DNA of 64,000 nt from Aureliella sp046290675 (GTDB lineage Bacteria > Planctomycetota > Planctomycetia > Pirellulales > Pirellulaceae): positions 434,001-498,000 of the forward strand of contig JBKAHA010000004.1 in assembly GCA_046290675.1 (NCBI GenBank), written 5' to 3'. Shown piece by piece: positions 27,312 to 37,026 of the stretch. The translations under genes and the position numbers were made by a program. How positions within the stretch are numbered: position 1 is the stretch's first letter; each line of letters begins with the position of its first letter. The notes under the pieces were generated by a model that was given only the letters and a program-made list of their open reading frames with translations, made no database searches and was not told the DNA's origin.

Positions 27312-30300
27312 TTATTGGGCGTCCACAGAGTCAATGATATTGAGCTTCTGGTTCGCAGAGTTGCCGAACAATTCGGGTGCGTACATGCCTTCAATCGTGG
27401 CCGGCAAAGCGTTGAATGTGCCAGGAGATTCGGCGCGCAAGCGATACTTCATCGAATACTCGCCGCGGTTCAAACGCTCGATGCAAAGTCCAACATGCTT
27501 TTCACGAAGTTCACGGTAGACAAAGAGGCCGCCCGAATAGAAGTAACCGCTGTTCTGCGAAACTGTTTCGAAACCGGCAGGCTTCTTGTCTTCGACCAAA
27601 AGATATTCGTAGTCATTCTTGCTTTTCAGGATCAACTCAACTTCAACTTGTTCGCCACTGTGGACATTTGTCAAATCGTCGATGGCGATGCGTTCGAAAG
27701 CAAACTTGTCTTTCGATGCGATCTGGCCCCGTTTGTCGGCAAGATCCAAGTTGGCTGTCTTCTCTTTGAGCAGCCAGAACTTCCTTTCGACTCGTACCTC
27801 TAATCCCGTTGGCTCGATTTGATCTGCGAGTGAGTAGTTCGACGAATACACGTTCCAGTATAGGTTCCCGCTTCCGCTCACTCGTTTAAAAGTCAGCTCA
27901 GAAGCGTCCGTTGGGACAGCGCTGCCAGACAGTCGAACCGTGTTTTCGCCAGTCAGTAGACTGTCTGGAGAAAAGGTGAGGCGGCCGATTCGTTTGTCAT
28001 CCAAAAATATGTCGACAATGGATTTTTGCTGAGCCTCTTCAGACTGTTCTAGGTAATTCGTGAAAGCACTGATGACGACCGCAGTGTCACGAGTGCTATT
28101 CCAGTAGGTTGCATGAGGCCGATTGTTGAGGAGGTATTTGATCAGCTTGGGTGCAAGCGGATCATTTGCGTTTTGGGCGACGACCAGCTCTAGAAATGTC
28201 GCATTCGATTCAATCTCGCTACCGTACCAGTACCAATTGGGGCCACGGCAGGAAAGGAATGCCGTCTGGTTTTCGTCGTCAACGACCAGAAACTGTTCGA
28301 TGTTTCGGCGAAGCATGGCAAGCTTGTCTTGATCTCCAACTGCTTTACAAGCCAATGCGACGAGGCTCATTCCATAGCAACTAAGCTGGCCGCGATCGCG
28401 ATAAAGGAGTTCTAGCATTGCGGGGTTGTTGGTGCCTAGCGTCGCTAGTACTTGAAATACGAAAGCATCGGTGTTGTCGGCGAATTGTTTGCGGGGCTTT
28501 TGCTCTGTGTCCCAGTTCTTGAGAGCCGCAAGTTGCTTGTCTTGGTACAAAGTCAGCCACTGCTGGCCTCGAGTCATAACGCTGGGAACAATCGCAACAC
28601 CTTGTTGCTTGGCTTGCGTCAAACCACGCAACACTAACGCAGTGATATGCGCAGAGGATCGAGACGAAGATCCAGGGAACCATCCCCATCCACCGTCTGG
28701 ATTCTGGAAGTCGGTCAGTTTTTGTACACCAACGTCGACCAATTCCTGCAACTTGTCTTCGCTAGCCAGCGGCGATTTGAGCAGTAACGAATTGGGAGCG
28801 ACCCAGGTTTTGTCGCCTCGCAATTCTTGTGGATTCAGTGCCACCCTCCGACGCTCAATATCTTTCAGGGAAATGCCTATTCGTTCCAACGCGGACTTCG
28901 TTTGGACCGCGGGGAGAAACCGGTTCAGCGTTTGTTCCGTGCAGCCGTATGGGTATTCGGCCAGGTAAGGCAGCGACTCGACCATGGCAAATGCAAGCGA
29001 CGGCGTCATGCGAATGATGAGCTCCGATTTCTCTACGATTCGCTCAGCAGGAATCTTCAGTTTGACCGAGCCTAGCGCGTCTTTCGCGAGTAAGGTGCCA
29101 GCCCAGGCTTCTTGAGTTGGAGATCCGAAGGGGACGATCGTCAGCTTCTGCTTCAAGGCGTCTGAGTATTGGACGTTACCATTGGCCGTTTGGCCCCTCA
29201 CCTCGACTCGCAGGGAAACCGTTCCTGGAGCCAAAGCCGTGCAGCGGAAATCAACTCGGCGTTGTTCTTTGGGATTCAATGCCAATGACGACGATCCTTT
29301 ATTGATGAGCTCGAGTTGCGTTTCGCCATCAATTGCAAAGTTGAGTCGTGCATCCAGAGGGGTGTTCGCATCGTTGTGGACAATAGCACTCAATACCGCT
29401 TGGTCTCCCGCAACCAAAAAACGCGGCGTCTGAAGTCGCACGAAAAACGACTTTTTCGTCGTGATCTCTGACTGAGCGCTGCCAACGGACGCCTTTCTCC
29501 CGACTCCCCATGAACCGACTCGCCAGCCGGTGAGGTTATCCGGGAGATCAACCGAAGTGCGGGCTATGCCGTTTTGGTCGTCCGTCGTGGCAGTGAACCA
29601 TACCACTGAGTCCGCGAAATTGTTGCGCACCGATGGAGGTGGAACTGCATTCTGCTGCACCCCCAGCCGGGAAGAGCGACTCATGGATTTTGCGGGAGCT
29701 CCAAAAGCGTCCGATTCCATGGCGCCGTCGGCTAATGCCATGGCTTCAGGAGCGGCGCCGCCATACATCCCACCACCCCCTCCAACGCCGAAGGGACCCC
29801 CGCGAGCCATCGCGCCGTTAACGATTATCGTATCAGCGACGGAGCTACCGAAGATGCCTAGTGTTGACCAACGTGGCACGTGATCGAGTTGAATGGGATA
29901 GGAACCTACGGCCAAACTATGCGCCGTTTGCGGAAAGTGGCTTCGTTGCCATTTCCAAAAGAAGGCACGGATGTCGGTCGGCAGAGTCTGCGACGCGATG
30001 GCTTCCAAGGAACGGTCATAGCAGGCTAGAAGAATACTGGCCGCCACGGGCTTCCCTTCCATGTTCTTCGTTTCGACCGTGAAGGAGGCCTGTTCACCTG
30101 GTTCATAAACCTCTTTGTCAGCCCGAACGGTCGTTTGAATCACCTTTTCGGCGGGCGGAACGACGATCTGACAGGTTTTACTATGAAGTTCCCCATCGAA
30201 AACAGTCACAGCTTCAACAAAGAAGTTAGGAGCATCTTTCTCCGTTACAAGGATCTCTGCTACCGCGGTGTGATCTTCAAGCCGAATATGTTGGGGTTCT

Positions 30301-33300
30301 GAATAGACACCTGATTCAGGGCGTACAAAGAGCAGAACGTGGCCTTCTTTCTGGTCACTTGAAATCTGCAGCTTAAGAGTCTCTCCCGGGGAGTAATGCT
30401 TCAGCTCGGGAGTTAGTTCGAGATCTGCAAATCGCACGTCGATTTCTTGGTTCGCTTCGCCCCGTACATAAAAGACGTATCCGCCCTCAGCGCTTTGGCC
30501 CTCTTTGTTTTGAACCTTGAGACGAACACGATACTGCCCGGGCTGATTTGCGCGGAATTTCGCCTCTCCGCTACCGTCTTTTGCAGTTTCAAGCTCGTAC
30601 GAGGCGATTCGTACCTCACGGACTTCATTGTTCGCATCAAGATTGATGCGCAATAGCTCGGCAGTCCCGGTGCCTGCTACTGGCTTACTATCAAGAGTGC
30701 GAGCTTGAAACGATGCGGTGATTTCGTCTCCCGATTTGTAGAATCCTCGATCTGTCCACGTATAGACCTTGAAGGGCTTTGCTGCGGCGACCACGTTTCC
30801 TTGAGCAGCGATACTGCGCCGGGAAAGATCGGTTACCGTTGCGGTGATGTTATACGATTGGGACTTCTCGCCGAAAAGATCCTTGGCAAGCTGCGTATCT
30901 ATCGAGATTTTTGCCTTTCCTTCGGAATCGAGGGTGACTTCCATCTCGGACACCAACTCGGGCGGTGCAAAGCTGCGTGGGAAATACCAGCCGAACTGGG
31001 GAGTTAAGCATCCGCGCCACAAATCCCAGTTCGGATGCCAGACGCACGGTTCTGAATACCACCAGTATCCCGGACCGTAGCACCAGTCGTATGGTTGGGC
31101 GGGATAGAAACTGTCACTGTACTCTGAACGGGTAACGCGAATTTTCGCCGTGCCCCCAGAAACCGGTGTGCCTATGTAATATTTGGCAACGACTTCTGCG
31201 GCAATGACCTGCCCCAGTGCAACAGGAGCTTCTGGAGACTGGATTTCGACTTCAAATTCTGGCTTTCGGAATTCTTCGACCAAGAAGCCGGTCGAACACT
31301 CCAATCTTGTTGGCCACGATTGCGTTGCAGGTGACCCAAAAGGAGAGGCGTTTCGAGAATTGTTGGGCTTTTTGTTGGAGCCCGGAGGCAACCGAACCTC
31401 GCAACGGTAGTAGCCCAGTTTAGAAGACTTGGCGAGGTCGAGCTCTAGCTCAAAAGAACCGAATTCATCAGTGGTGACGATTTGCTTCCGAATCTCCGTC
31501 CCCTGCGGCCCCAAGACGCGAGCCTCGAGTCGAGTCTCTGCAATCCTCGGTGGTTCGATGTCGCCGTAGGTCGTGTAGGCGCACCAGAACTTGATTTTGG
31601 CTGTGTTGCCAGGTCGGTAGATCGGTTGACTACAAACACCGTAGGCCTTTCCGCGCTGGTAACGGGCTTGTTGCCGACCGGGCGAGTAAAAATTGCGAAA
31701 ATTGAGGAGCGTTGGGGGAGAGTTGGGAACGCGGAGAATCGTGAGCCACTGGAATCCGCGCTCTAGAGACTTAGTCGCCTCGCCAATCTGATCGAGGTTG
31801 ATCGCCATTCTTTTGGTGATTGTCCGTTGGCGTTTGCCATCCCATCTCCAACCGAAGAACTCAAGCATGCCGCCGGTCACTGGAGTACCGTCTGCTGTAT
31901 GTACCGCCGCGAAAAGCTGTTGTTCAGCCAGGGGCTTCTGCAGGATGGTGTGTTCCGTTACCCAAACGAGGATTCTTGCTGAATGGCTGGCTTGGCTTGC
32001 GGACGAGCTAGCGTCCACGTGGACGACATAGAGTCCTGCTTCGGATATTGGCGTTTGGGTCTGAAGTCGCTTGTCCCAGTGTTTTTCGAGAGGCTGAACC
32101 GATTCGGTCCAAGTTTGTTTTTGCCCAGTTACATAGTCGAGAATCTTCTCCTCACGGAAGAGGCTCTGTGGATTGACCAAGTTGGGGACGCGGGCATTAG
32201 GCTTGTTATTGAAGAAGCGGCTTGAGGATGTAAGTTGAGTAAAGTGGTTTTGCACATCACGGATTAGGCGTTCAAGATCCACTCTTTGCGCCTCAAACTG
32301 AAGGCGATCCGCATTCCGAAACACGAAGCTCAACTCAACTGCCTTGCCCGCAGTTTGTGGCTTCAAGGCGTCAAAGGTGATTCGAGGATTCATGATCGCA
32401 GGGAGTCGGCTCTGCAGCGTCTCCAGTTCAGGGTGTTCAAGAATCAACGCTGCGGCTTTTTCGAACTGTCGACGGTTGAGATAAATGTCAACCAAAGCAG
32501 TCGCTGCGGGTAATTTGTTTTTTCCAGAGGACTCCAAGAGCTGCTTGTAATGATGGATGAAATGGTGTTCATCCGGTAAAAGAAAACGCTTCACGCCATT
32601 GGCGAGCTTCGCGGAAGTTTCGGAATCGGAGAGAGTGTGTAAACGGAGGATTGAGTTTGCCGTCTTTTCGTCTGATTGCTGGGAGTATCTCATCCAAGAG
32701 TATTGGCTCAGTGTGCGTACGGAAAACTGTCCTTCCAGAAATCTCGCCCAACGCAGAATGGCGTCGCCAGATAGAGACTCAGGCATGCCTTCCGTGTTCA
32801 ATGCCCATCGCAAACGTTCGCCATCCGAAGTAGCAGCCTCCAGTGTTGTCGGTAGATCGTATAAAAGAGGATTTCCATTCGAGTCGACCGGAGCAGCGAC
32901 CTGTGAAAAATTCGCTTGCTGATCCTGATCCGTATAATTCAACTCCGATTCAAAATTGGTCAAATTTTGGAGCCGCCACGCAAGCATTCCACTGCGGTTA
33001 TGCAACAGCGTATTGGCGAATTGCAGCTGGAACTCGAACTTCTTTGATTCTCGTTGATCAGACACAAGTGATAGAGCGCTAGCGATCCAACGCAAGGCTT
33101 GTCCGCGATCCTGCTCGGCACAATTGACGAACGTGCCAGCAACTCGGCGTCGCGAGTTGTTGCCACGCAGAAATTCACCGTCGACGATCATGCCATATTG
33201 TGAAGCACCAAGGAGTGCCTTGGCCGCGGCAGCGTAAACTTCTGGTGATTCCGCATGAGTCTCTACCGCGTTGTTTAGCAGCTGATCTAATTCCGATTCG

Positions 33301-33563
33301 GTGCCGATCTGCCGGAAACAGCGTTGCGACATGAAGATTGATTCTGTCACCCAATCCGTATCGGATGCTGCGTTCTCGATGACGGACCGATAGAGCGGGA
33401 TGGCATCGTTGAAATTGCGGTTTTCGAACGCCTTCTGCGCTGCATCGAACTGCTGTTCAGGGTCTTGCAACGGCGAGTTCGCCATGACCGCGAGACACAC
33501 AGTGAGGCATGATGCCACCATTAATGTTAGTAGGAGCGGACGACTGGCGGAGACTGTCCTCAT
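27312..33563 (-). CDS. Alpha-2-macroglobulin family protein with intact thioester
   Basis: 2,083 or so residues from the ATG at 33563 (signal peptide RPLLLTLMVASCLTVCLAVMA). An N-terminal TPR-like region (about 30-400) is followed by MG domains (YRPGNTAKIKFWCAYT, DRGFYKSGDEITASFQ). A Gly/Ala/Met-rich loop (GGGGGMYGGAAPEAM region, about 1,245-1,300) stands where the protease bait usually is. The thioester EYPYGCTEQTLNRF lies at about residue 1,538 inside the alpha-alpha toroid, and a C-terminal receptor-like beta domain follows. The Cys and Gln of GCTEQ are present, so covalent trapping of proteases is possible. Bacterial homologues pair with penicillin-binding protein 1C; none is adjacent. 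No lipobox is evident. Probably periplasmic or secreted. Confidence 0.9.
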   Translation of the reverse strand: MRTVSASRPLLLTLMVASCLTVCLAVMANSPLQDPEQQFDAAQKAFENRNFNDAIPLYRSVIENAASDTDWVTESIFMSQRCFRQIGTESELDQLLNNAVETHAESPEVYAAAAKALLGASQYGMIVDGEFLRGNNSRRRVAGTFVNCAEQDRGQALRWIASALSLVSDQRESKKFEFQLQFANTLLHNRSGMLAWRLQNLTNFESELNYTDQDQQANFSQVAAPVDSNGNPLLYDLPTTLEAATSDGERLRWALNTEGMPESLSGDAILRWARFLEGQFSVRTLSQYSWMRYSQQSDEKTANSILRLHTLSDSETSAKLANGVKRFLLPDEHHFIHHYKQLLESSGKNKLPAATALVDIYLNRRQFEKAAALILEHPELETLQSRLPAIMNPRITFDALKPQTAGKAVELSFVFRNADRLQFEAQRVDLERLIRDVQNHFTQLTSSSRFFNNKPNARVPNLVNPQSLFREEKILDYVTGQKQTWTESVQPLEKHWDKRLQTQTPISEAGLYVVHVDASSSASQASHSARILVWVTEHTILQKPLAEQQLFAAVHTADGTPVTGGMLEFFGWRWDGKRQRTITKRMAINLDQIGEATKSLERGFQWLTILRVPNSPPTLLNFRNFYSPGRQQARYQRGKAYGVCSQPIYRPGNTAKIKFWCAYTTYGDIEPPRIAETRLEARVLGPQGTEIRKQIVTTDEFGSFELELDLAKSSKLGYYRCEVRLPPGSNKKPNNSRNASPFGSPATQSWPTRLECSTGFLVEEFRKPEFEVEIQSPEAPVALGQVIAAEVVAKYYIGTPVSGGTAKIRVTRSEYSDSFYPAQPYDWCYGPGYWWYSEPCVWHPNWDLWRGCLTPQFGWYFPRSFAPPELVSEMEVTLDSEGKAKISIDTQLAKDLFGEKSQSYNITATVTDLSRRSIAAQGNVVAAAKPFKVYTWTDRGFYKSGDEITASFQARTLDSKPVAGTGTAELLRINLDANNEVREVRIASYELETAKDGSGEAKFRANQPGQYRVRLKVQNKEGQSAEGGYVFYVRGEANQEIDVRFADLELTPELKHYSPGETLKLQISSDQKEGHVLLFVRPESGVYSEPQHIRLEDHTAVAEILVTEKDAPNFFVEAVTVFDGELHSKTCQIVVPPAEKVIQTTVRADKEVYEPGEQASFTVETKNMEGKPVAASILLACYDRSLEAIASQTLPTDIRAFFWKWQRSHFPQTAHSLAVGSYPIQLDHVPRWSTLGIFGSSVADTIIVNGAMARGGPFGVGGGGGMYGGAAPEAMALADGAMESDAFGAPAKSMSRSSRLGVQQNAVPPPSVRNNFADSVVWFTATTDDQNGIARTSVDLPDNLTGWRVGSWGVGRKASVGSAQSEITTKKSFFVRLQTPRFLVAGDQAVLSAIVHNDANTPLDARLNFAIDGETQLELINKGSSSLALNPKEQRRVDFRCTALAPGTVSLRVEVRGQTANGNVQYSDALKQKLTIVPFGSPTQEAWAGTLLAKDALGSVKLKIPAERIVEKSELIIRMTPSLAFAMVESLPYLAEYPYGCTEQTLNRFLPAVQTKSALERIGISLKDIERRRVALNPQELRGDKTWVAPNSLLLKSPLASEDKLQELVDVGVQKLTDFQNPDGGWGWFPGSSSRSSAHITALVLRGLTQAKQQGVAIVPSVMTRGQQWLTLYQDKQLAALKNWDTEQKPRKQFADNTDAFVFQVLATLGTNNPAMLELLYRDRGQLSCYGMSLVALACKAVGDQDKLAMLRRNIEQFLVVDDENQTAFLSCRGPNWYWYGSEIESNATFLELVVAQNANDPLAPKLIKYLLNNRPHATYWNSTRDTAVVISAFTNYLEQSEEAQQKSIVDIFLDDKRIGRLTFSPDSLLTGENTVRLSGSAVPTDASELTFKRVSGSGNLYWNVYSSNYSLADQIEPTGLEVRVERKFWLLKEKTANLDLADKRGQIASKDKFAFERIAIDDLTNVHSGEQVEVELILKSKNDYEYLLVEDKKPAGFETVSQNSGYFYSGGLFVYRELREKHVGLCIERLNRGEYSMKYRLRAESPGTFNALPATIEGMYAPELFGNSANQKLNIIDSVDAQ

Positions 33564-33848
33564 GATTCGACTCCAAGACCGAGAACGCGGTTTCAAAGAA
33601 AAGCAAACTGGAATCTTCGCGTCATCAGCTACGCGAAACGCGATTGGAAGGGCCGGTGCTATTTGCGTTTACCGAGCATGGCCCTAAAAGATGAAACGCT
33701 CCAGGCGTCGGATTAGTTCCAGGAATGTTGGAAAAAATAGACCTCGGTCTTGAGTCGCGCGTATCGAAATGCCACGCACTCAGGGTCGACGCTTCAAATG
33801 GGGAGTCCCAAAATTGAAGGCAAAAGAGAAAGGCGGCCTGCAGTCTGT

Positions 33849-34391
33849 TTATTCTGGGCGCCGGAAGATTTCACCGGCGATGAAGGCGGCCCGAAGAGAA
33901 TCGGGATTGCGAAGCATTTCAATCAATGGATTCTGGGCAACACTCTTCCGCTCGATGCCGGTTCTCTTGTCCGATTCGAGATTCGAATCCACAGCTGTTG
34001 ACGCGGTTCGAAGTCCAACTACGTCGTGATCCGTCACGTGCTTTACGTGGGCCGACATGCGCTCGTCGGCTTGGTTGATACGCCCCCCCAATTGCGGGCG
34101 ATGGCTTACTGCAGGATCCAAGTGGCGGGTGTCGATTGTGCTGAGAGGATCGCTACCGCTCAGTGCTTGGTCTACCAGATCGGCATCGACAATTTCGGGC
34201 TCGATTATGTCGGGTTCAACTGGAGCACGCTCGGCACGGCGTACATTCCTAGGAGGCTGTCGCGGAGGAGTTGGCTGCCTCGGGGGCTGCTGTTTCTGAG
34301 GAGCTGGTCTCGGTCCGCCGGCCGCCTCGTTGACCTTCTCAGCAAGCCGTTCCGCAGCTTGCTGCAAAAACTTTTCAAGATCGCCAGCCAT
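33849..34391 (-). CDS. Conserved planctomycete-type protein downstream of floA
   Basis: 180 residues, family not recognised. An amphipathic helix at the N-terminus (MAGDLEKFLQQAAERLAEKVNEAA) is followed by a Pro/Gln-rich linker (RQPTPPRQPPRNVRR), an acidic segment (EPDIIEPEIVDADLVDQAL), and a C-terminal helix (NPLIEMLRNPDSLRAAFIAGEIFRRPE). No membrane segment or enzyme motif is seen. It starts 59 bp after floA and is likely co-transcribed, so it may be a cytoplasmic partner of the flotillin scaffold. That role is inference from position. Confidence 0.7.
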   Translation of the reverse strand: MAGDLEKFLQQAAERLAEKVNEAAGGPRPAPQKQQPPRQPTPPRQPPRNVRRAERAPVEPDIIEPEIVDADLVDQALSGSDPLSTIDTRHLDPAVSHRPQLGGRINQADERMSAHVKHVTDHDVVGLRTASTAVDSNLESDKRTGIERKSVAQNPLIEMLRNPDSLRAAFIAGEIFRRPE

Positions 34392-34450
34392 GTCTTATCT
34401 CAGTCGTTAAGCCGATGAAACTGTTTGCGTATTAACTCCAGCCATACGTC

Positions 34451-35527
34451 TTAGCCCGCCGACTCGGTTGCGGAATCTCGCTGCCCAACATCCGCAATAC
34501 TCGTGCGCATCTTGGTATCGGCATCCACATTCTTGAGTCGATAGTAGTTCATGACATTAAGCGAACCGGTGGCAAAGGCGTCGGCCATCGCCTTGGGGAC
34601 AGCTGCTTCTGCCTCAACCAACTTGGCGCGACTCTCTTCGATCTTGGCTTGCATCTCCTGTTCGACGGCAACAGCGGCTGCACGTCGCCCTTCGGCTCTA
34701 GCTCTCGCGACTCGCATGTCTGCTTCAGCTCGATCGGCCTGCAGGCGGGCGCCGATGTTCTCGCCGACATCAATATCCGCAATGTCGATCGAGACGATTT
34801 GAAAGGCAGTCTGTGCATCGAGTCGCTTTGCCAATACCGCCTTCGAGATCATATCTGGGTTTTCCAGAACGACCTTGTGATCCTCTGCTGAACCGATCGC
34901 ACTGACGATCCCCTCACCGACACGGGCGATAATGGTTTCTTCGGTGGCACCGCCGATTAACTGCTCGATATTCGCACGAACTGTGACCCGCGCTTTCACC
35001 TTCATCTGAATCCCGTCACGTGCGACGGCGTCCAGCGAGGACCGTGCTGCCCCCTTTGGCGGACAATCAATGACCTTGGGATAGACACTGGTTTGAACGG
35101 CTTCAAGAACATCACGGCCAGCAAGGTCGATTGCCGCCGCTTCGCTAAAGCCTAGCGTAATCATTTTCGATTTTCGGGCGGCGACTAGAGCTCGAATAAG
35201 TTGCGGTACATTGCCGCCTGCTAGGTAGTGCGCTTCAAGGTCACTTCCGCGAATCTCTTTATCCGGCAGTCCTGCTTGGACCGCCATGATCTTTGCACGT
35301 ACGATCGATCGTGCGTCGACTCGTCGAAACCACATTCCGATCAAGTCTAGGAAACCGATTCTCGCACCGGTTGTGAATGCCTGGGCCCAGAGCCAGAAAA
35401 AGTTGGCGAGGACGGCGAACAATCCAATGATGACAACGATGATGGCCAAGGCGGCAACGATCATCAAAATCGTCCCAAGGTCCGGATCGCCTTGAGCGAG
35501 TAGATGGACTGGATAATGCTGTGGCAT
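34451..35527 (-). CDS. floA: Flotillin-like protein FloA
   Basis: 358 residues from the ATG at 35527. A single N-terminal membrane segment (LGTILMIVAALAIIVVIIGLFAVLANFFWLWAQAF) precedes the SPFH-like body: FLDLIGMWFRRVDARSIVRAKIMAVQAGL, GGNVPQLIRALVAARKSKM, VKARVTVRANIEQLIGGATEETIIARVGEGIV, IDIADIDVGENIGARLQADRAEADMRVARARAEGRRAAA. This layout is the FloA (former UPF0365, YqfA) family, which organises lipid-ordered membrane microdomains. The C-terminal Ala/Glu-rich coiled coil mediates oligomerisation in the family. A small companion gene follows. Confidence 0.95.
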   Translation of the reverse strand: MPQHYPVHLLAQGDPDLGTILMIVAALAIIVVIIGLFAVLANFFWLWAQAFTTGARIGFLDLIGMWFRRVDARSIVRAKIMAVQAGLPDKEIRGSDLEAHYLAGGNVPQLIRALVAARKSKMITLGFSEAAAIDLAGRDVLEAVQTSVYPKVIDCPPKGAARSSLDAVARDGIQMKVKARVTVRANIEQLIGGATEETIIARVGEGIVSAIGSAEDHKVVLENPDMISKAVLAKRLDAQTAFQIVSIDIADIDVGENIGARLQADRAEADMRVARARAEGRRAAAVAVEQEMQAKIEESRAKLVEAEAAVPKAMADAFATGSLNVMNYYRLKNVDADTKMRTSIADVGQRDSATESAG

Positions 35528-35800
35528 GGTAAGTCTTTGAAGGAACTGGAGTATCAATTCAAACTGGACCAGCTAGACCTGTGACAGGAAAATTTCTCAA
35601 TGAAAATGGCAAAGCACCAACTTGAATTGGTTCGGCCATTCAATGATTTTCTTCAACGGTCAGTCTAACACTATCAATCGACCGCCGGAATCATACTAAG
35701 TAAAGTCCTGGACCTTGTTTTTTTGGCCGCGAGACGCCCTGAGACTACAGGTATTTCAACACTTGAATGAAGAGTCTTCGCGCGAATTTGAATCCCGGGC

Positions 35801-36277
35801 TTAGAGCCAATTCTTGAGAATGCTGTGCGTTTCCTCGGCTTCCATGTGCTCATGCGTCAATAGCTCGTCGACTAGACAAGCAACAGCTTGCCAGATGTGA
35901 TCCTGACTCATCCATTCATGAAGTCGCCGAGTCTCCTTTTCGAGGAATCGCAGACGTCTGACCTCGTCCGGGTATTCTTCGGACGACAACTCCCAAGCGA
36001 CTTGCCAATCGACCGACCAGGCTTGTACCAGTGCCGGATGATAAGGTTCCTGGGTATGGATCATTTCTGCGACGGGGCCTGCCAGTGCAACGGCGATACT
36101 CGAATCTCTAAGTCTTTTTTTGCTGACCCCGGCGGGCCATTGAACTTCGATCAGCCCATCATGCCGTAGGTAATCATCATCCCATTCGGGATCGATGGTC
36201 AGCAGTTGAACCCTCGCGCCGGCGCAATGGGCGGCAACAGCATGTCCGGCTTCGTGGTGGGCGCATGTCTCCGACAA
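35801..36277 (-). CDS. Small HExxH protein resembling the FtsH peptidase domain
   Basis: About 158 residues if translation starts at the TTG at 36277, which has GGAG 9 nt upstream and clears the plsC stop by 26 bp; another TTG at 36343 would overlap plsC. The protein opens SETCAHHEAGHAVAAHCAGA, a zinc HExxH in the same context as the M41 peptidase of FtsH (YHEAGHA), and continues with SSIAVALAGPVAEMI, comparable to the GGRAAEE stretch of FtsH. No AAA ATPase part is present. Probably a cytoplasmic stand-alone zinc peptidase, or a degenerate binding domain. Genes upstream are plsC and cmk. Confidence 0.75.
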   Translation of the reverse strand: MSETCAHHEAGHAVAAHCAGARVQLLTIDPEWDDDYLRHDGLIEVQWPAGVSKKRLRDSSIAVALAGPVAEMIHTQEPYHPALVQAWSVDWQVAWELSSEEYPDEVRRLRFLEKETRRLHEWMSQDHIWQAVACLVDELLTHEHMEAEETHSILKNWL

Positions 36278-36303
36278 TGGGAGGTGCTCCGTACTAAGGC
36301 GGC

Positions 36304-37026
36304 CTAAGCCAACATCAGGTTCTGCCTGGCCGCTGCATCGCAAGCGTGCAGGCGACTGGCTACCAACTCCAATAGCTCAGCATCTTCTAGCGATTTGAAT
36401 TCGTCTGGCTCGATGGTGGCGCCCACGAAGACTCGGAGTGGTTGCCGTAATGGTATCTTCGCGCCTCGCGGAAGCGCATCGTAGGCTCCGACTATAGCGA
36501 TGGGTACCAGTGGTGATTTACACCGGCGAACGATGGAAACAAAACCAGGCTTCAGCTCTGCGATCTGGCCGTCCGCGGTTCGCGTGCCTTCTGGGAACAT
36601 CAGCACCTTTTCGCCACGCCGGACCCGTTTCATCGTTTCTTTGATTCCAGCGATGCCGCTGCGATCACGGTCAAGCTCAATGGCGTCGAGTAGGCTGATG
36701 ACCGCACCAAAGATCCTGTTTTTGAACAAAGTGCGGCGGGCAAGATAGTTCAACCGTTCGTTGAAGGTGACCCCAATGAGAACGGGATCAAAGTGACTTT
36801 GGTGGGTACTCAGAATGAGGCCGCTGCCGTCGCCTGGAATATTTTCGCGACCGTAGCAGCGAAGGTTGAACAGCGTGACGCCCAGTAGTTGTGCCGACAA
36901 ACGCACGGCCAAATAAAAGGCTCGCTTGGTCAAGCTGCGTTTGACTGGTCCTTTGGTGGGCTTCTTCCGCCCTGAGTTTTTGGACTTTGTCTGTGGATCG
37001 GAGTCGTTTTTTGGCGCTTCACTCAT
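36304..37026 (-). CDS. plsC: 1-acyl-sn-glycerol-3-phosphate acyltransferase
   Basis: 240 residues. A basic N-terminus is followed by a membrane-proximal helix, then the acyltransferase motifs: LSTHQSHFDP (HX4D, motif I), RRTLFKNRIFGAVISLLDAIELDR, VLMFPEGTRTADGQIAELKPG (motif III) and PLVPIAIVG (motif IV). The start ATG overlaps the cmk stop as ATGA and has GAGGG 6 nt upstream. It transfers a second acyl chain to lysophosphatidate at the inner membrane. The cmk-plsC arrangement is widely conserved. Confidence 0.95.
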   Translation of the reverse strand: MSEAPKNDSDPQTKSKNSGRKKPTKGPVKRSLTKRAFYLAVRLSAQLLGVTLFNLRCYGRENIPGDGSGLILSTHQSHFDPVLIGVTFNERLNYLARRTLFKNRIFGAVISLLDAIELDRDRSGIAGIKETMKRVRRGEKVLMFPEGTRTADGQIAELKPGFVSIVRRCKSPLVPIAIVGAYDALPRGAKIPLRQPLRVFVGATIEPDEFKSLEDAELLELVASRLHACDAAARQNLMLA

